A stretch of DNA of 64,000 bases from Monilinia fructicola. Lineage: Eukaryota > Ascomycota > Leotiomycetes > Helotiales > Sclerotiniaceae. The notes below the pieces were generated by a model. It was not told the DNA's origin, did not search any database, and saw only the letters and a program-made list of their open reading frames with translations. The stretch covers positions 62,001 through 126,000 of the forward strand of contig VICG01000006.1 in assembly GCA_008692225.1 (NCBI GenBank). Reading direction: 5' to 3'. This document shows positions 33,539-45,266 of this stretch, piece after piece; position 1 is the first letter of the stretch; every line of letters starts with the position of its first letter. The position numbers and the translations under genes were made by a program.

Positions 33539-33855
33539 TGAGGGGTTTGTAGTTTATACTCTATGCTTTGAGCTGGGGGCGATTCAACATCGGGATGATC
33601 AGCAAACTTAACTTTCTGATCTTAAAAACAATCCTTTTAAAACAGCCAACAAAAAGTCTACTGATATAGGTGATCTACCGGAAGATAAAAGTCTACATAA
33701 ATGCCCAGCCCCTGGTCTATCCCCACTCCCAAAGTCCCCAATAAACACCTAGAACTAGATATCCATCCATGCATCCAGCATCTTTGATCAAGATCTCAAC
33801 CTTCCTTCAACCTTCACCCCCCAACATCACAACATGAAAAGCAAATGTAGATCCT
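33539..33855. other. 3' region of the monooxygenase, no gene recognised
   Basis: About 320 bp with ordinary composition, probably 3' untranslated and intergenic DNA. Confidence 0.45.
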
Positions 33856-34350
33856 AGGGTGTGTTCGGATCGATTTTGAAAATATTAGGCGAAATCAAAA
33901 TATCATGAATATTAGGTCTAATATATATTTGGGCATATAGTAATCTTACATTAACTTTTTTAACTATCGTTCAAATATATTACAAATATCCATATTTATT
34001 AACAGCTCTTAAAAGCTGCTTTAAAAAAATTATTACTATATAAAGTTTTTTCAAAATACTTTAGCAAATATATATTAGAGCTAGTATTTTTACTAAATTT
34101 ATTATTAATATTGCATTTGGATTGATTATTTATTCGCTAAATTTTGATTACATATATATTTGCTGAAATATTGTATTGAAATCAACCCTTTATTATTACT
34201 AGTATTTGATCAAAATTTTTATATTCCTTGAGATATTGCATTTGAATCAATCATTTATTTAGCTAAATATATATTGATTTTAATATTGCGTTCGGATCAA
34301 CTACATATATTAGGTCTGATGGAGTCAAATAATCGATCGGAACGCGCCCT
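33856..34350. mobile_element. MITE-like element, 495 bp, with 20-bp terminal inverted repeats
   Basis: Left terminus AGGGTGTGTTCGGATCGATT (33856-33875). The right terminus (34331-34350) reads AGGGCGCGTTCCGATCGATT on the opposite strand: 17 of 20 match, and two of the three differences are C/T. The interior is AT-rich, non-coding, and carries repeated subterminal motifs (GCATTTGGATTGATTATTTA, GCATTTGAATCAATCATTTA, GCGTTCGGATCAAC). The target-site duplication is not clear: CTA on the left, TTG on the right. Superfamily is unassigned; a PIF/Harbinger- or hAT-like origin is possible. Confidence 0.65.
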
Positions 34351-34596
34351 TGATATATCATGCCATTCATTACACATTTCCTAATTTGAAAAGAATAAAG
34401 ATATACATAGAATTGAACTTTTCTAACCGCCATGACAAAGAATTTTTACTTACGCCGTCAAATGCCCATGCATCAAAAAAATATGGTATCTCCATCCTTT
34501 CTCCTGTCCATCCGCGACGCAACGCTGTACTGTATGCGCACGTCTCGATTTTCTCACGTCATTAAGCCCGTCGGATCACGACCCTCACCCCCTAAT

Positions 34597-35995
34597 CTAG
34601 ACACTCCCACTCCCCTCATTTAACTCCTTTCTACCCCCCAGACTTTTTACTACCCCTAAGTGCAAATCGTTCGCAATCCCACTCCTGCCATTATTGCCCG
34701 AATTTGGCACAACATCTTTGTTATGCACATTCCCATAGCCAGTTCCAGCACCGTTAGCGGAAGTCTGTCGATGAATCGGACCACCTTGTTCATAGACGGC
34801 GGTATTCGCATCCAGCGTGTCAAAATGAATGGGAACGGTTTCGTGGGCGAGGAAAAGATACCAGTAGACACCACCACAGAAGAATCCACCACCGATGATA
34901 TTTCCAAGCAGAGAAGGAATCATAGACTTCCAGATGTAATAGCTTACTGACAGAGGAGCGGGTGCCTTGAGGAAGATGGCGAGGGGAATAAAGTACACTG
35001 CAGGATCAAGGCGTCAGTGGCTTGGAATTTGTAAAGTAGGGCTGGCGCCAATGACTTGGCAGGGGGATTGTCCTTGGCGCACTTATTCGCGCCCACGACA
35101 TGCGAATATTGGAGAATGGGTTGAGCGGAAAATGGTGAGGAAAGGGAATACGAACTATTGGCAACAACGTGATCAGTCCCCAAGCCCACGAAACACATCA
35201 CAGGGAACCAAATAGCAATAATCTTGGAGATGACTTCGCGGGAAGAGATGGCGAGGAAAACGGCCATACAGACGAGCCAGTTACCTGTATATCATCGTAA
35301 GCTAAGTCCTTACTTGCATCGCTCATCTCCGAGTGGAGATGAGCTGTTACACTTGGGAGGACAACTTACACAAGATTCCCTTGAGGAAAATTTGATGCCA
35401 TTGCGGAGTAACTGCCTTTGTCTTTGCAAAAGCAAGAGCTTCGTCTTTGAATGCTCCAGACTCGAATGTGCCACCATCTAGTTTTCAAGCATGAGTATCT
35501 TCTAATCTTGGACCTGGCGTAAAAGGTTGGGTAAATACTCACAACCAGTAAGCACGGCCATGAAAAACAAGGCTCCCGCCAGATTTCCAAAGAAGCTCAC
35601 AAACCACGTCTTTAATAAATCCAAAAAGCTACAGCGTCGATGCAATAAAGCAACCACACTGTACATGCAATAACTGGTGAATAAATCGGCCCCCGTAAGT
35701 ACAACCATGATCAAACCAATGGGGAAAACCATCGCAGAGATAGTACGAATGAGACCCGGGGCATTTGTTTGAAACCAAGGCGCTGCATTCGTGGAGAGGG
35801 AGAGGGCACATCCAAAACAAAGGAGACATCCGCCCATAAATGAGTTGATGAACATCTTGTCAATTCTCATGCGTGCTTTTTTGGCACCGATACGCGAGAC
35901 AAGCTCCGTCGTCTATCAATTCGAAGCATGTTAGTTGAAGCCCTGAAGCTTTGAGGCGTATATCAACTTGCCTGTGCGGGAGTAAAGGCGTCCAT
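34597..35995 (-). CDS. Formate/nitrite transporter family (FNT) membrane protein
   Basis: Five exons on the minus strand (35995-35972, 35912-35543, 35477-35370, 35284-35156, 34997-34597) give 343 intact residues. The start MDAFTPAQ is a tiny first exon ending in a GC-AG intron. FNT hallmarks: [86 protein letters not shown] and [19 protein letters not shown], about six membrane segments. The C-terminal tail is hydrophilic, rich in Gly and Asn. Family members move formate, nitrite or other small monovalent anions; fungal nitrite carriers belong here, and yeast YHL008C is a relative. Substrate is not decided by the sequence. No nitrate or nitrite reductase gene is nearby. Confidence 0.93.
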
Positions 35996-38900
35996 GGCTT
36001 GAAAATTCGATATAGAAGCTTGGCAAGATGAGATGTGCGAACGCTACAAGCAAAAGGAAGTATTGTTTTTCTTATTTTTTATTTGTTTGCAAAGAGAAGG
36101 AAGGCAATAAAAAGAAGAAAGCCAAGACATTTTGAACAACGGCTGTCGGTCATTACTAGATCTCTCGTTGATGTAACGGTTGTAAGATAAGACATGGACC
36201 CATATTGAGCTTCCTACTGTAGCTCTGTCAAGAGAGCAAGGCTTAATGTTCCTTAGAGGCACAGTAGGTTGTGACTATGAAGCTTATTCCCGCATATTAC
36301 CCCAGTCAGGAGCAACTTCATTCGTTGGAAGTCTAGCCGAGGGTAGTTCACCCTAGTTAACCCTGCGGAGAACCATGAAGCTAAATGTTCTCGATTCACA
36401 TTGACTAATAACCTTTTCATCCCAAGTCTTTGGTAGTTTTCATGAACCGTAAATCATTTAAGCTTTTTGAATTTTTTTGAGTACGTACCGTCGTTGATAC
36501 AATGAAGCAAATAGGTGTTGCTTTGAAGCAAGGAATTCTGAGAAACCTCGCTACCTTGAAGGAGGTGAGAATTTGATTTGTGTTCAAAACAATGCGGGGG
36601 AAGATGATCGAGTCAGCGTAGCGCTGACTACGCTGCAACTGCGAACGGTTCGGAGACGGTACTGAGAAAAGAAAACATGAGAAATGTTAAACCAGAAAAA
36701 GGCCCACACTTCTGGTCCTTCAAACTCACGATACAGTATTTGGTATCCCTGGGTATTGGTCCATCGTTCTGTGGGGCGCGAAGGCTTAATCCATTTTTGG
36801 CGTCTCCGCTCACCCGTCCCCGTCAGTTTGGCTGCAAAAGTTCCACTCAGGTATCCGGATTGAACGATTTACATATTATCAATCTCGGCTCCGACATTCC
36901 ATCTGGTAAAGTCCACTGAATGGAAAAGAAATATGTATGGAGTTCATCGTCGAACCGACTCCAATGCTTGAAGTTGCCCCTGGGTTCTCATTTGCCGATA
37001 CTTGATAATTGAAGCTCTTTGTATGGGCTTACATTTCGATCCTGCCCTTATATCCGTCCAGGCCGCTACCATATAGTGATCGACTTCGGTCACCTACCTA
37101 TATCGAGTAATTGCTTACCTGGTATGCAGAAGAATGATATGATGAACATCTCAATGAAATGAATGACTGCCATACCACTATTATCATCCAATGTAGACCT
37201 TGACATGCAATCCACACAGCGACTCGTCTTGCCACCGTGTAGCACTGAAATATTGTTTAATTTGTTGGAAAGTTGGCTGGTACTTCGGATAGTGAAGACA
37301 AGGTAGAAATGGGCTGTCTGGAGCTTCATTCTAAAAGCGTGTCATGCCCGGCATTCGTGATATTCAAGTCATGGATTTCGGTTAAAGAATTTCGCAAGTC
37401 TTTGATATTATCAAGCCGTAGGCCCGTCCATGTTGCCTGTAAATTTACATGACACACGGCACAGGATACCTGCCAGACTCAGCGAGGGCTTCTTTCAAGT
37501 ATGAGCGTGCTATTCCAAATAATGTGGTTGAAAGTATCAAAGACGATATCGATTCGGCAGTTGAAGACGGTCGAGATGAAGCATTCGATAATGTGAGGAG
37601 TGAGTTGATATTAGGTGGAAAGAATCCATCGGATCTCCTAGATTAATACCATTGTCATTCTGGGCGTATCTATGGATTGTCAGTGATGATCTTTGAAGTT
37701 AGTACGGGGGATGATATCTGCGAATTCACAAGATACCTCGAACCTCTCAAACTTTCAAAACTTCATACAATTCGAAGAGGAGAGAAGTAACATTGTTATT
37801 TGAAAAGTAAAATTAGTTTCGTGGGACTTTGTGTTAAAATATCATAATATTGGTTTACTGTTGATGATGATTCCGAATCCCGAATCCCGAATTTCAACTT
37901 CTTCACTCTGAAGTCAGAGAGAGCTTGGGCCAAAACATACCGGTACGGCTAATCCTCGATATCGACATCGATATCACCCTTACGGAGTACATCCAACATC
38001 ATACAGACTTGATCTAAGTTGATGTTTTGCTAGAAGTCTTCGAAATATCGACATGAAACCCGATGTTTAAATACCATTGAATATACTTGACTCACAACTT
38101 CTGAGTCTAGACTGGAAGTTCCAGTCCTTTGTGAGTATATGAGAGACATGATGCCCGATAGTCTGCACAACAAAGTAGCCTGAGAATAAGGCATTTTGGC
38201 TAGTTCTATACGATTCGGCTTTGTACATTGAACATATTTGGATGAACATTCTGCAATGTTTCCAGCTTCTCGAACATCGTAAACTTCAAAGTTGTACTTG
38301 AACTGCCAACGTCAGGTCCATTGGTCAAGTTTAGCATCAGAGATATTCGAATCTGCTCTCTGGATATTAGATTTCATGAGGGAAGTAGTGACAAGGCATG
38401 GTCCTTTTTTCATTAAGGTAAGATTCAAGATTCCTCAATCCGACAACTATCTCATACTTCACCGCTCAATATTAGGATAATCAACCTCCAGCTACGAGTA
38501 CAATAACTGGCCCTCCGAGCTATTCAATCAACTATTGGATAATAGCCTCCACCTGAAATTGTTGAACCTTTCAAATTTTCAACTAATCTGGGGAAACGCC
38601 AAGCTCAACCTAAAGAGGTATCACGAAGTCTTTGCATCGCTGACAGTGAGCGAGAGTCAGATCAGTATGCACCCTTCAGTATTCTACAGCAGTCTCAACC
38701 CATTATAAACGCTCTGTCATCATGACCCACGACGTTGATAGTATAAGCTGTTCTTTCTGGGAACAAAAGTGGGCGGAATGTTCCATCATGCATCCCTACT
38801 TTTCCACTCATTAGTGCTTCCATTCTCTTAATGATTCCTGGGGCTACGCAGGGAAAGGAATGGTCAATGGAGGGACGGTCAATTTATGGACGGCATATGA

Positions 38901-40327
38901 AATAAGCATTGAGCAAGTCGTTTGTCTGCAGTACATCTTCATCGGCGGTCTATCAAATGACTCTAACACAGAATTACACATATTTTTGTGCTTTCTGTTC
39001 AATCGATATTTTGAATCGCTGGGATCATTTCCAGTAATGGGCGGGTATGCTTCCATTTATCAGGAGACTCATGGCCCCCTAGATCGAACCCTACTTTTCG
39101 CAAGGACACAACGCCAGACAATGTCCCCAAAATCCCGCTTATAGGAGTCAAGGTAATGAATCAGATTCGAAGCACTTTGAATCTGCTCCATCTTGCTGAA
39201 AGTTTGAGTGTTCGCCCAAATGTCTCCGAGTTTCAATATTTCTCGGTAGTATCATGAACAGCCGGCCCGACCCAGAATCTGATTGAAAGCGGTCTATATT
39301 GATCAAAACCTCGCAAGGAATAGGATCTCTTAGTCTTACTTAACACATAGGCGAGTACAATGGCCGGTAATGGTCTAGCAAGCGGAGCATATTATTGATT
39401 TTCGTGGACAAGCTGGCTGCACCAAAGTACCTAGCTATATGGTGGTAGATCAGCCCAGCAGAGTAGCTTGGGATCTTTTCCAACGATGTCGAATATAGAT
39501 TGAGAGATCAAGCTGGATCAAGAGTTTCAAGGGAAATTGAGAGGCTTTGAAATCGAGTTGGATTGTTGCTACAGAAGCCTCAAGGATTGGAACAATAGGC
39601 TGGTGACTTTTGTCGAAGTTAACTTCCATATTACTATTCATCAATAGCTTTTTCATTTGTCAATGAATTAGTTTCTGTTTCCTCTATATCTTCTCCGCAA
39701 TCACTATCAAGTCCACCTTCTTGAAAGTTCACAAGAATAATAATTAGGCGGTGTCCGCATCGCCAAGAACCCCCCACCTTCCATAAGGGAAGTTAAATAT
39801 AAGCAGCCAAGACCATGTGTTGAATTGACTTGCTGCTTATCGACTGTATCTGGGTTATTGGGGACAGTGTTCCTGTCCTGCGTAAGGGTTCTTTGAGCTT
39901 TATGTGAGCCAAGAATCGGTATATGAGCTTATGGAGTCACGTACCGCTTTGGGAAGCTCAACACCATCGTGAAGATTATCATGTTGGGACGTGTGGACGA
40001 GATATAGTTTGATAGGATGAATAGATAGATGAAATAGAGGAAAGTTAATACTGATGATTAATACATAGAAAGATATGGGCAAAAACATAAAGTTGATTGA
40101 GAATGCTTCAATCTGATAAGGCATTTGAAGTGTAATACGACAGCGTTTGCAAGATGCCGCGCCCAGGAATTAAGATGGGGATGTTTTGATATACCTCCTT
40201 CGCACTAATCTTCAAAACTTACTTATAAGAACCCTCACGTCGCCATTTCACGCTCTTCTATTCTCTTTAACCCTCTTTTAAAAAACAAAGGACAAGCCTA
40301 CTTATCACCGTCAAACTTTATCTCATC
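35996..40327. other. Long gene-poor stretch
   Basis: About 4.3 kb upstream of both the FNT gene (-) and the HNH nuclease gene (+). Base composition is ordinary, unlike the AT-rich blocks. Open frames are short (up to 94 codons) and none has recognisable motifs. It may hold decayed genes or long non-coding RNA, but nothing can be supported. Confidence 0.45.
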
Positions 40328-41122
40328 ATGGTTCCGACTCTTCTCCTCAGTATCCTAGCAACAGGACTCCTCGTTCACGCAACTCCGGTCCCAGCACCAA
40401 CTGGTATTCCATCTACTTCTGTTGCCAATACTCAACTTGCTGCTTTGACAGTGGCTGCCGCTGGAAGTCAAGACGGTTATTCAAGAGATTTGTTTCCTCA
40501 CGTCCGTTCACCTGAACACTTTTCTCTCCATTCCATCCCCAACGCGGCCCCCCCCCCCCACACACATCTCCACAAACTAAACTAACCCTCCCTACCCCTG
40601 ATTTAGTGGATAACCATCTCCGGCGCCTGCAACACGCGCGAAACCGTCCTCAAGCGCGACGGCACCAACGTCGTCGTTAATTCTGCCTGTGCAGCCACAT
40701 CTGGCACATGGGTCTCTCCCTACGACGGCGCTACCTGGACCGCCGCATCCGACGTTGATATCGATCATCTTGTCCCTCTAAGCAATGCATGGAAAGCTGG
40801 GGCTTCTTCATGGACCACGGCCCAACGTCAAGCATTCGCTAACGATCTTGTGAACCCGCAACTGCTGGCCGTGACGGACAGCGTTAATCAGGGAAAATCG
40901 GATAGCGGACCTGAAGCGTGGAAACCAAGTTTGAGTATGTTTCTCTTTGGACTGTGGATATTGGATGGGGGGAAGTGGGATCCAAGACAATTGCTAATGA
41001 GAAAATTAGAATCTTACTGGTGCACATATGCTAAGATGTGGATTAAAGTTAAATATGTGTATGATCTCACAATTACGAGTGCGGAGAAATCGGCCTTGGT
41101 TACTATGATGGATACTTGTTAG
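40328..41122 (+). CDS. Secreted HNH-family nuclease (DUF1524-like)
   Basis: Three exons (40328-40501, 40607-40934, 41010-41122) give 204 residues, exactly in frame. A signal peptide MVPTLLLSILATGLLVHA is followed by a mature domain with GACNTRETVLKRDGTNV, SGTWVSPYDGATWTAASDVD, the HNH-like core IDHLVPLSNAWKAGASSWT, FANDLVNPQLLAVTDSVN, and the tail CTYAKMWIKVKYVYDLTITS. The core DHLVPL...N...R is typical of the small extracellular nucleases found in fungi and actinobacteria. Nucleic-acid hydrolysis outside the cell (nutrient scavenging or antagonism) is inferred from the family. Intron 1 uses a GTCCGT donor and contains a C-run; intron 2 is standard. Confidence 0.9.
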
Positions 41123-41523
41123 ATAACATGCTCTCGGTTAAATGAAGGGGCTGTCTATGTGTACGAGGATGGGCTGGGATGTAGTAGTCCCAGTGGAATA
41201 GGCCAAGTGATAGGCCTTCATGTGATTGCAGGTGGTCATTCAATGACATGAGATGATGGGTTAAGGAGTTTTGGTGTTGAATATTTTTGTGTCGGTTCTT
41301 AGTGAAGGAGGTTATGCAATGAAAAGTCAAGAGATGATCGAGATCGATTGGTACACTTTGGCCATTAAGTTGCACATTTGGTATTGTTACTCAAACGATA
41401 TGGATGTTTCCCATTGCGTGTTAACATTCGTATTCATGATAAATTATTGATACGTTACACGTTGCCAAGATTCCAAGCTTTCATCGTCATTAATTTTCAT
41501 TAAAAGTCCCTTCCTTTCATTTC
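41123..41523. other. Convergent intergenic region
   Basis: 400 bp between the 3' ends of the nuclease (+) and the alcohol dehydrogenase (-). No gene was recognised. Confidence 0.5.
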
Positions 41524-43033
41524 TCATTGCTTGTACAAGGTAAGACTGGGACTACCAGGAGCTGCTGGCGCCGAAAACTTTGTCTGTACAAAGACCTTCT
41601 GCATACCATCTTCCTTCTTCTCAAACTTATAATAAACGTCATCAAGTTCATCCAGCGAAACACGATGCGAAACCATTTGAAGAGGATCAAACTCATTCTT
41701 CTCAATCATTCCGAGGAGTTTCTCCCAGTACATATGTACTGGAGCTTGTCCGTTGCCGATGAGTCGAATACCGCGTTCCATCAAACTTCCGATATTGAAG
41801 TGATTGGTGTAACCGACGTAAATGCCGGTGATACCGCATCGACCGTAGTTTTTCACGGAGGTGATCATTTCGTTGACTATTTCAGATGTATCGGTTTCCA
41901 TGCCAAGCATGAGCTCGAAGTAATGCGCCCAACCCTTTGCGTATTCACCAGCTACACATTCTAAGGCGACATCGGGTCCGCGAGGAACCATCTCCTTTAA
42001 TTTGGCAGTTACTGAGGTTCCTCGGGGAAGTTTGCTGAAATCCAAGAGCTCGACCTTGGGAATCTTGGACTTGACATAGTCTAATCTCCAGTTGCTATCG
42101 ATCATGATGACTCGCGATGCACCATTCATGAAAGCGAACTCAGCGCACATTTGTCCAATGGGGCCTTGATATTGTTAGAGCAAATGACGGAATGATTGAC
42201 GAAACCACTTACCAGCACCCCAAATAGCAACTACATCACCCTTTTCAACTCCAGTATCGACAACGCAGTTCCATGACGTACAAATGACATCTGATAAGAA
42301 AAGACCCTTCTCATCTGGGACATTTGGGGGAAGCTTGAGCAAATTGACATCTCCGTATGGAACCCGAACATATTCTGCTTGACCCCCAGCAAATCCACCA
42401 GTGAAATGAGAGTATCCAAACATTCCGGCTGTTCTTCCTCCATACTATTGATATTAGCATTTGGTACTCTTTGGACGACTGAGTTCAAAACATACCATTC
42501 CTTCTGCAATCGTGTTACTGTTCGTCTTTTCACATTGCGATGATTGTTTCTTTTCACAATAGTAACAATCGCCACAGGCAATCTGAAAGCTGGCAACTAC
42601 ACGATCGCCCTTCTGTAACCCTTTCACACCTGGTCCCATAGATTCTACTTCACCGCAAAACTCATGGCCAAGAATATCACCTTTCTCTAATTCTACAATA
42701 GAGCCATGAAGCAAATGAAGATCACTTCCACACACAGTGCTTCCCGTGACTTTTAGAATAACATCTCTATCTTCAACCACTCTAGGTTTTGGTACATCCT
42801 CTATCCATGAAAAAAGATGATTAGATATGTGCAAATAAAATTACCGACTGGAGAAACTTACGTATCTTGACCGTATTTTTCCCCGTCCAACATAAAGCCT
42901 TCATAGTCTCACCACTTGGGTCCGCATACTTTTGACGATCCCTTGCTGGATTGGTCACATCCTGTTCAGTGATAGCATTAATATCATGACCGACAACTTT
43001 CTCGAGGAGAGCTGCTGCTTGACTAAGTGACAT
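41524..43033 (-). CDS. Zinc-dependent alcohol dehydrogenase (formaldehyde-dehydrogenase-like MDR)
   Basis: Four exons on the minus strand (43033-42862, 42800-42496, 42444-42213, 42164-41524) give 449 intact residues. An N-terminal extension of about 45 residues precedes the MDR core. Catalytic zinc ligands lie in TVCGSDLHLLHG and ILGHEFCGEVE. The structural zinc lobe is CGDCYYCEKKQSSQC, four cysteines with the usual spacing. The nucleotide-binding loop is VAIWGAGPIGQ, interrupted by intron 3. The tail carries VSHRVSLDELDDVYYKFEKK. The type is close to glutathione-dependent formaldehyde dehydrogenase paralogues in fungi; the true substrate is unknown. The extra N-terminal segment makes it longer than the usual 350-380 residues. 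Confidence 0.93.
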
Positions 43034-45266
43034 AGTGAATGACTAATTCGATTGATTGGTTTTTGGATATTTGATATAATATGAACAAGACAAAACAGAT
43101 GTCAAAATACGGTATTTTTGTATCAAAATGTCAAATGCGGGAGGAATTGATGTTGATAAAGAGATCGGAGGAAATGCTCCTTGCATACGTCATATTGGTA
43201 GCACAATCAACGACGTCAGTAGTTTGATAATTTCTATAATCTTGCGATGTTAAGTTAGTGTGCTAATTTTTTAGTTCATGATTGCTTTATCAAATACTCG
43301 AGTACTGGCCCCCTTCATTTTCAAATCTTGATAGGCGAGATGTACAGCCATGTCATGACTACAAGTGAGAATTCGAAATTGGAGATGGAAGATGAGACAT
43401 TAACATGATGAGCTGGCAACTGTTGGTGAAATGGTTAAAATGACATGCACTTGAAGTTTCAAATCGGCAACTTGGTAGGAAGATGCGCAAGCAGCGGAAT
43501 TGATCACCGTAACCTTAGCATAGTTCTACATAACCTTAAGGTTAATCTTGGTTCTAGTTCTACTTGTTAACTAACAATTAGTTGCATCTGCACCTCGTCG
43601 TTGTGAGATAAGCACAGCAGGCCATCCCATCCCCTTTCTCTCTACTCACTACCACAAGGCTGAGATTTGGATTTGGTCGTGGTGCCAGATAAAACCCACG
43701 TCGAAGGTTTCAGAGTTGATTTATTGTCTGCAATGTTCGATGGTCTTGACGGGGTGGGGAAAGCGATGGTTATTTATTCGCGGTATAATTACTTATCAGG
43801 CTCTCATGTTCTTTGTTTCTGTAGTTCTATGACAAGACGAAAGAGCTTTTTTGACTTGGTAGGGGAAGTTAATAGGTCCTCTATCTACTTTTTTCAGGAT
43901 TTCAGCATGCCGGGTTCGTTAGGGAAATTGGTACTATACTCCGTAAGGTTATACAGTCGCTCAGTATATTGGCAGAGTATCACGAGATACGAACAAGAGC
44001 TTAGCAACCTCAATCTCTTCCTCGCGTCTCTTTCGCAGGTTTCCATTCATCTCAATACCTCTTAAGCTCAGCGGCCTTACCATCGAATCTTTCGCATTTA
44101 TTTTTCTTCTCCATCTAGCATGCCGCGTATGAGCCCTTGCTCACTTGCAATCTTCATGCGTCTAACAAGGAACTGAAGATAAAGATTATCTGGGAATGGT
44201 ATTTCCATCTCAAATTGTCTTGCCTTTTGATTCTCTATATACAAAGATCTAGACTGAAGAAGGATTAATGGCAGGGGAAGAACTTTTCACCATCAAAAAC
44301 ACTTACCACTGGTGTCTCTACACCCATGATTCCGGTTCCGCGAGCGAAAAAATAGAATTCAAATCCCCTTGCAATTGAAATTCCTCTTATAGTTCACGTA
44401 CATCGTTCATAAGCAGCCTTTAAATGTTCAAAACACCTCAAATTGGAGCCCATCGAGGAGATCATGCATGTTGTTCGTTTCAGAGGTCTCGAAGTTGCGG
44501 CCGAATCTATAGGATGTAAATTCGGAATAACATTGAATCACACCAGCCCTTGAGCGCCACGCTTCCCCACGATCACATGAGCAGGATCTCTGTGGTTGAA
44601 AATACAGGCTGCCTCTATACTCGCGATATCCCTTCCAATTTCATTTAGGTCGAAGGACTCGGGCTTGTGTGTCTCTTGGATATTGAGAATTCGGTATCAA
44701 GGGATAACTAGAGTTTCTTGCGCCATGTATATCATGATCTTTCCATGAGTGCAGGGTTTATTCGTGGGTTGGTAGATAGAGTTAAGAAATTTATATCCAG
44801 GCTCAGGCCATTCAATTCAAGCTGACAGGTAGGTATTCTTGAATATACTTATACAATATCGCCTGTTGGAGATTTTGAGACTGTATTTCGCATATAAAGG
44901 AATAGCTGTTGGTGATACAAGTAGCAGCTTGGTTCCATGGATATCTTCTTCTCCAACGATTGATTTGCGTAGCTCACTGCATGTTATCTCTAATCTACCT
45001 TTGGATTCTCGATCTCTTTACTTTCAACATGCAGAAACTACTAGCAGCTATTTGGAGATGCACGCAAAATTCCGCATGCGCAAAAACACCTCTATTCTTC
45101 ACTTGAAATTACTTGCCTAGTCTGCGCTGCATCTATTGAGCATATAATTCGGCGATGTTGGTATTAATTGTAATTTACCATCATCTAGTGTGTCTCAATA
45201 GATAGAAAGGACTCTCGATGGGTACCATGTATCTTGTACCCTTGATAATCTAAACTCTATAATATC
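43034..45266. other. Intergenic region, no gene recognised
   Basis: About 2.2 kb between the alcohol dehydrogenase promoter and the 3' end of the MFS gene. The longest open frames (132 and 93 codons on the plus strand) have no recognisable features. Confidence 0.45.

Noticed and set aside
37449..37646. 65-codon open frame with an acidic, protein-like C-terminus
   Set aside because: No upstream exon, start context or family could be identified. It may be the remnant of a gene but cannot be supported.
43667..45120. Two plus-strand open frames of 132 and 93 codons
   Set aside because: The first lacks an ATG start, and neither has recognisable features or convincing introns.
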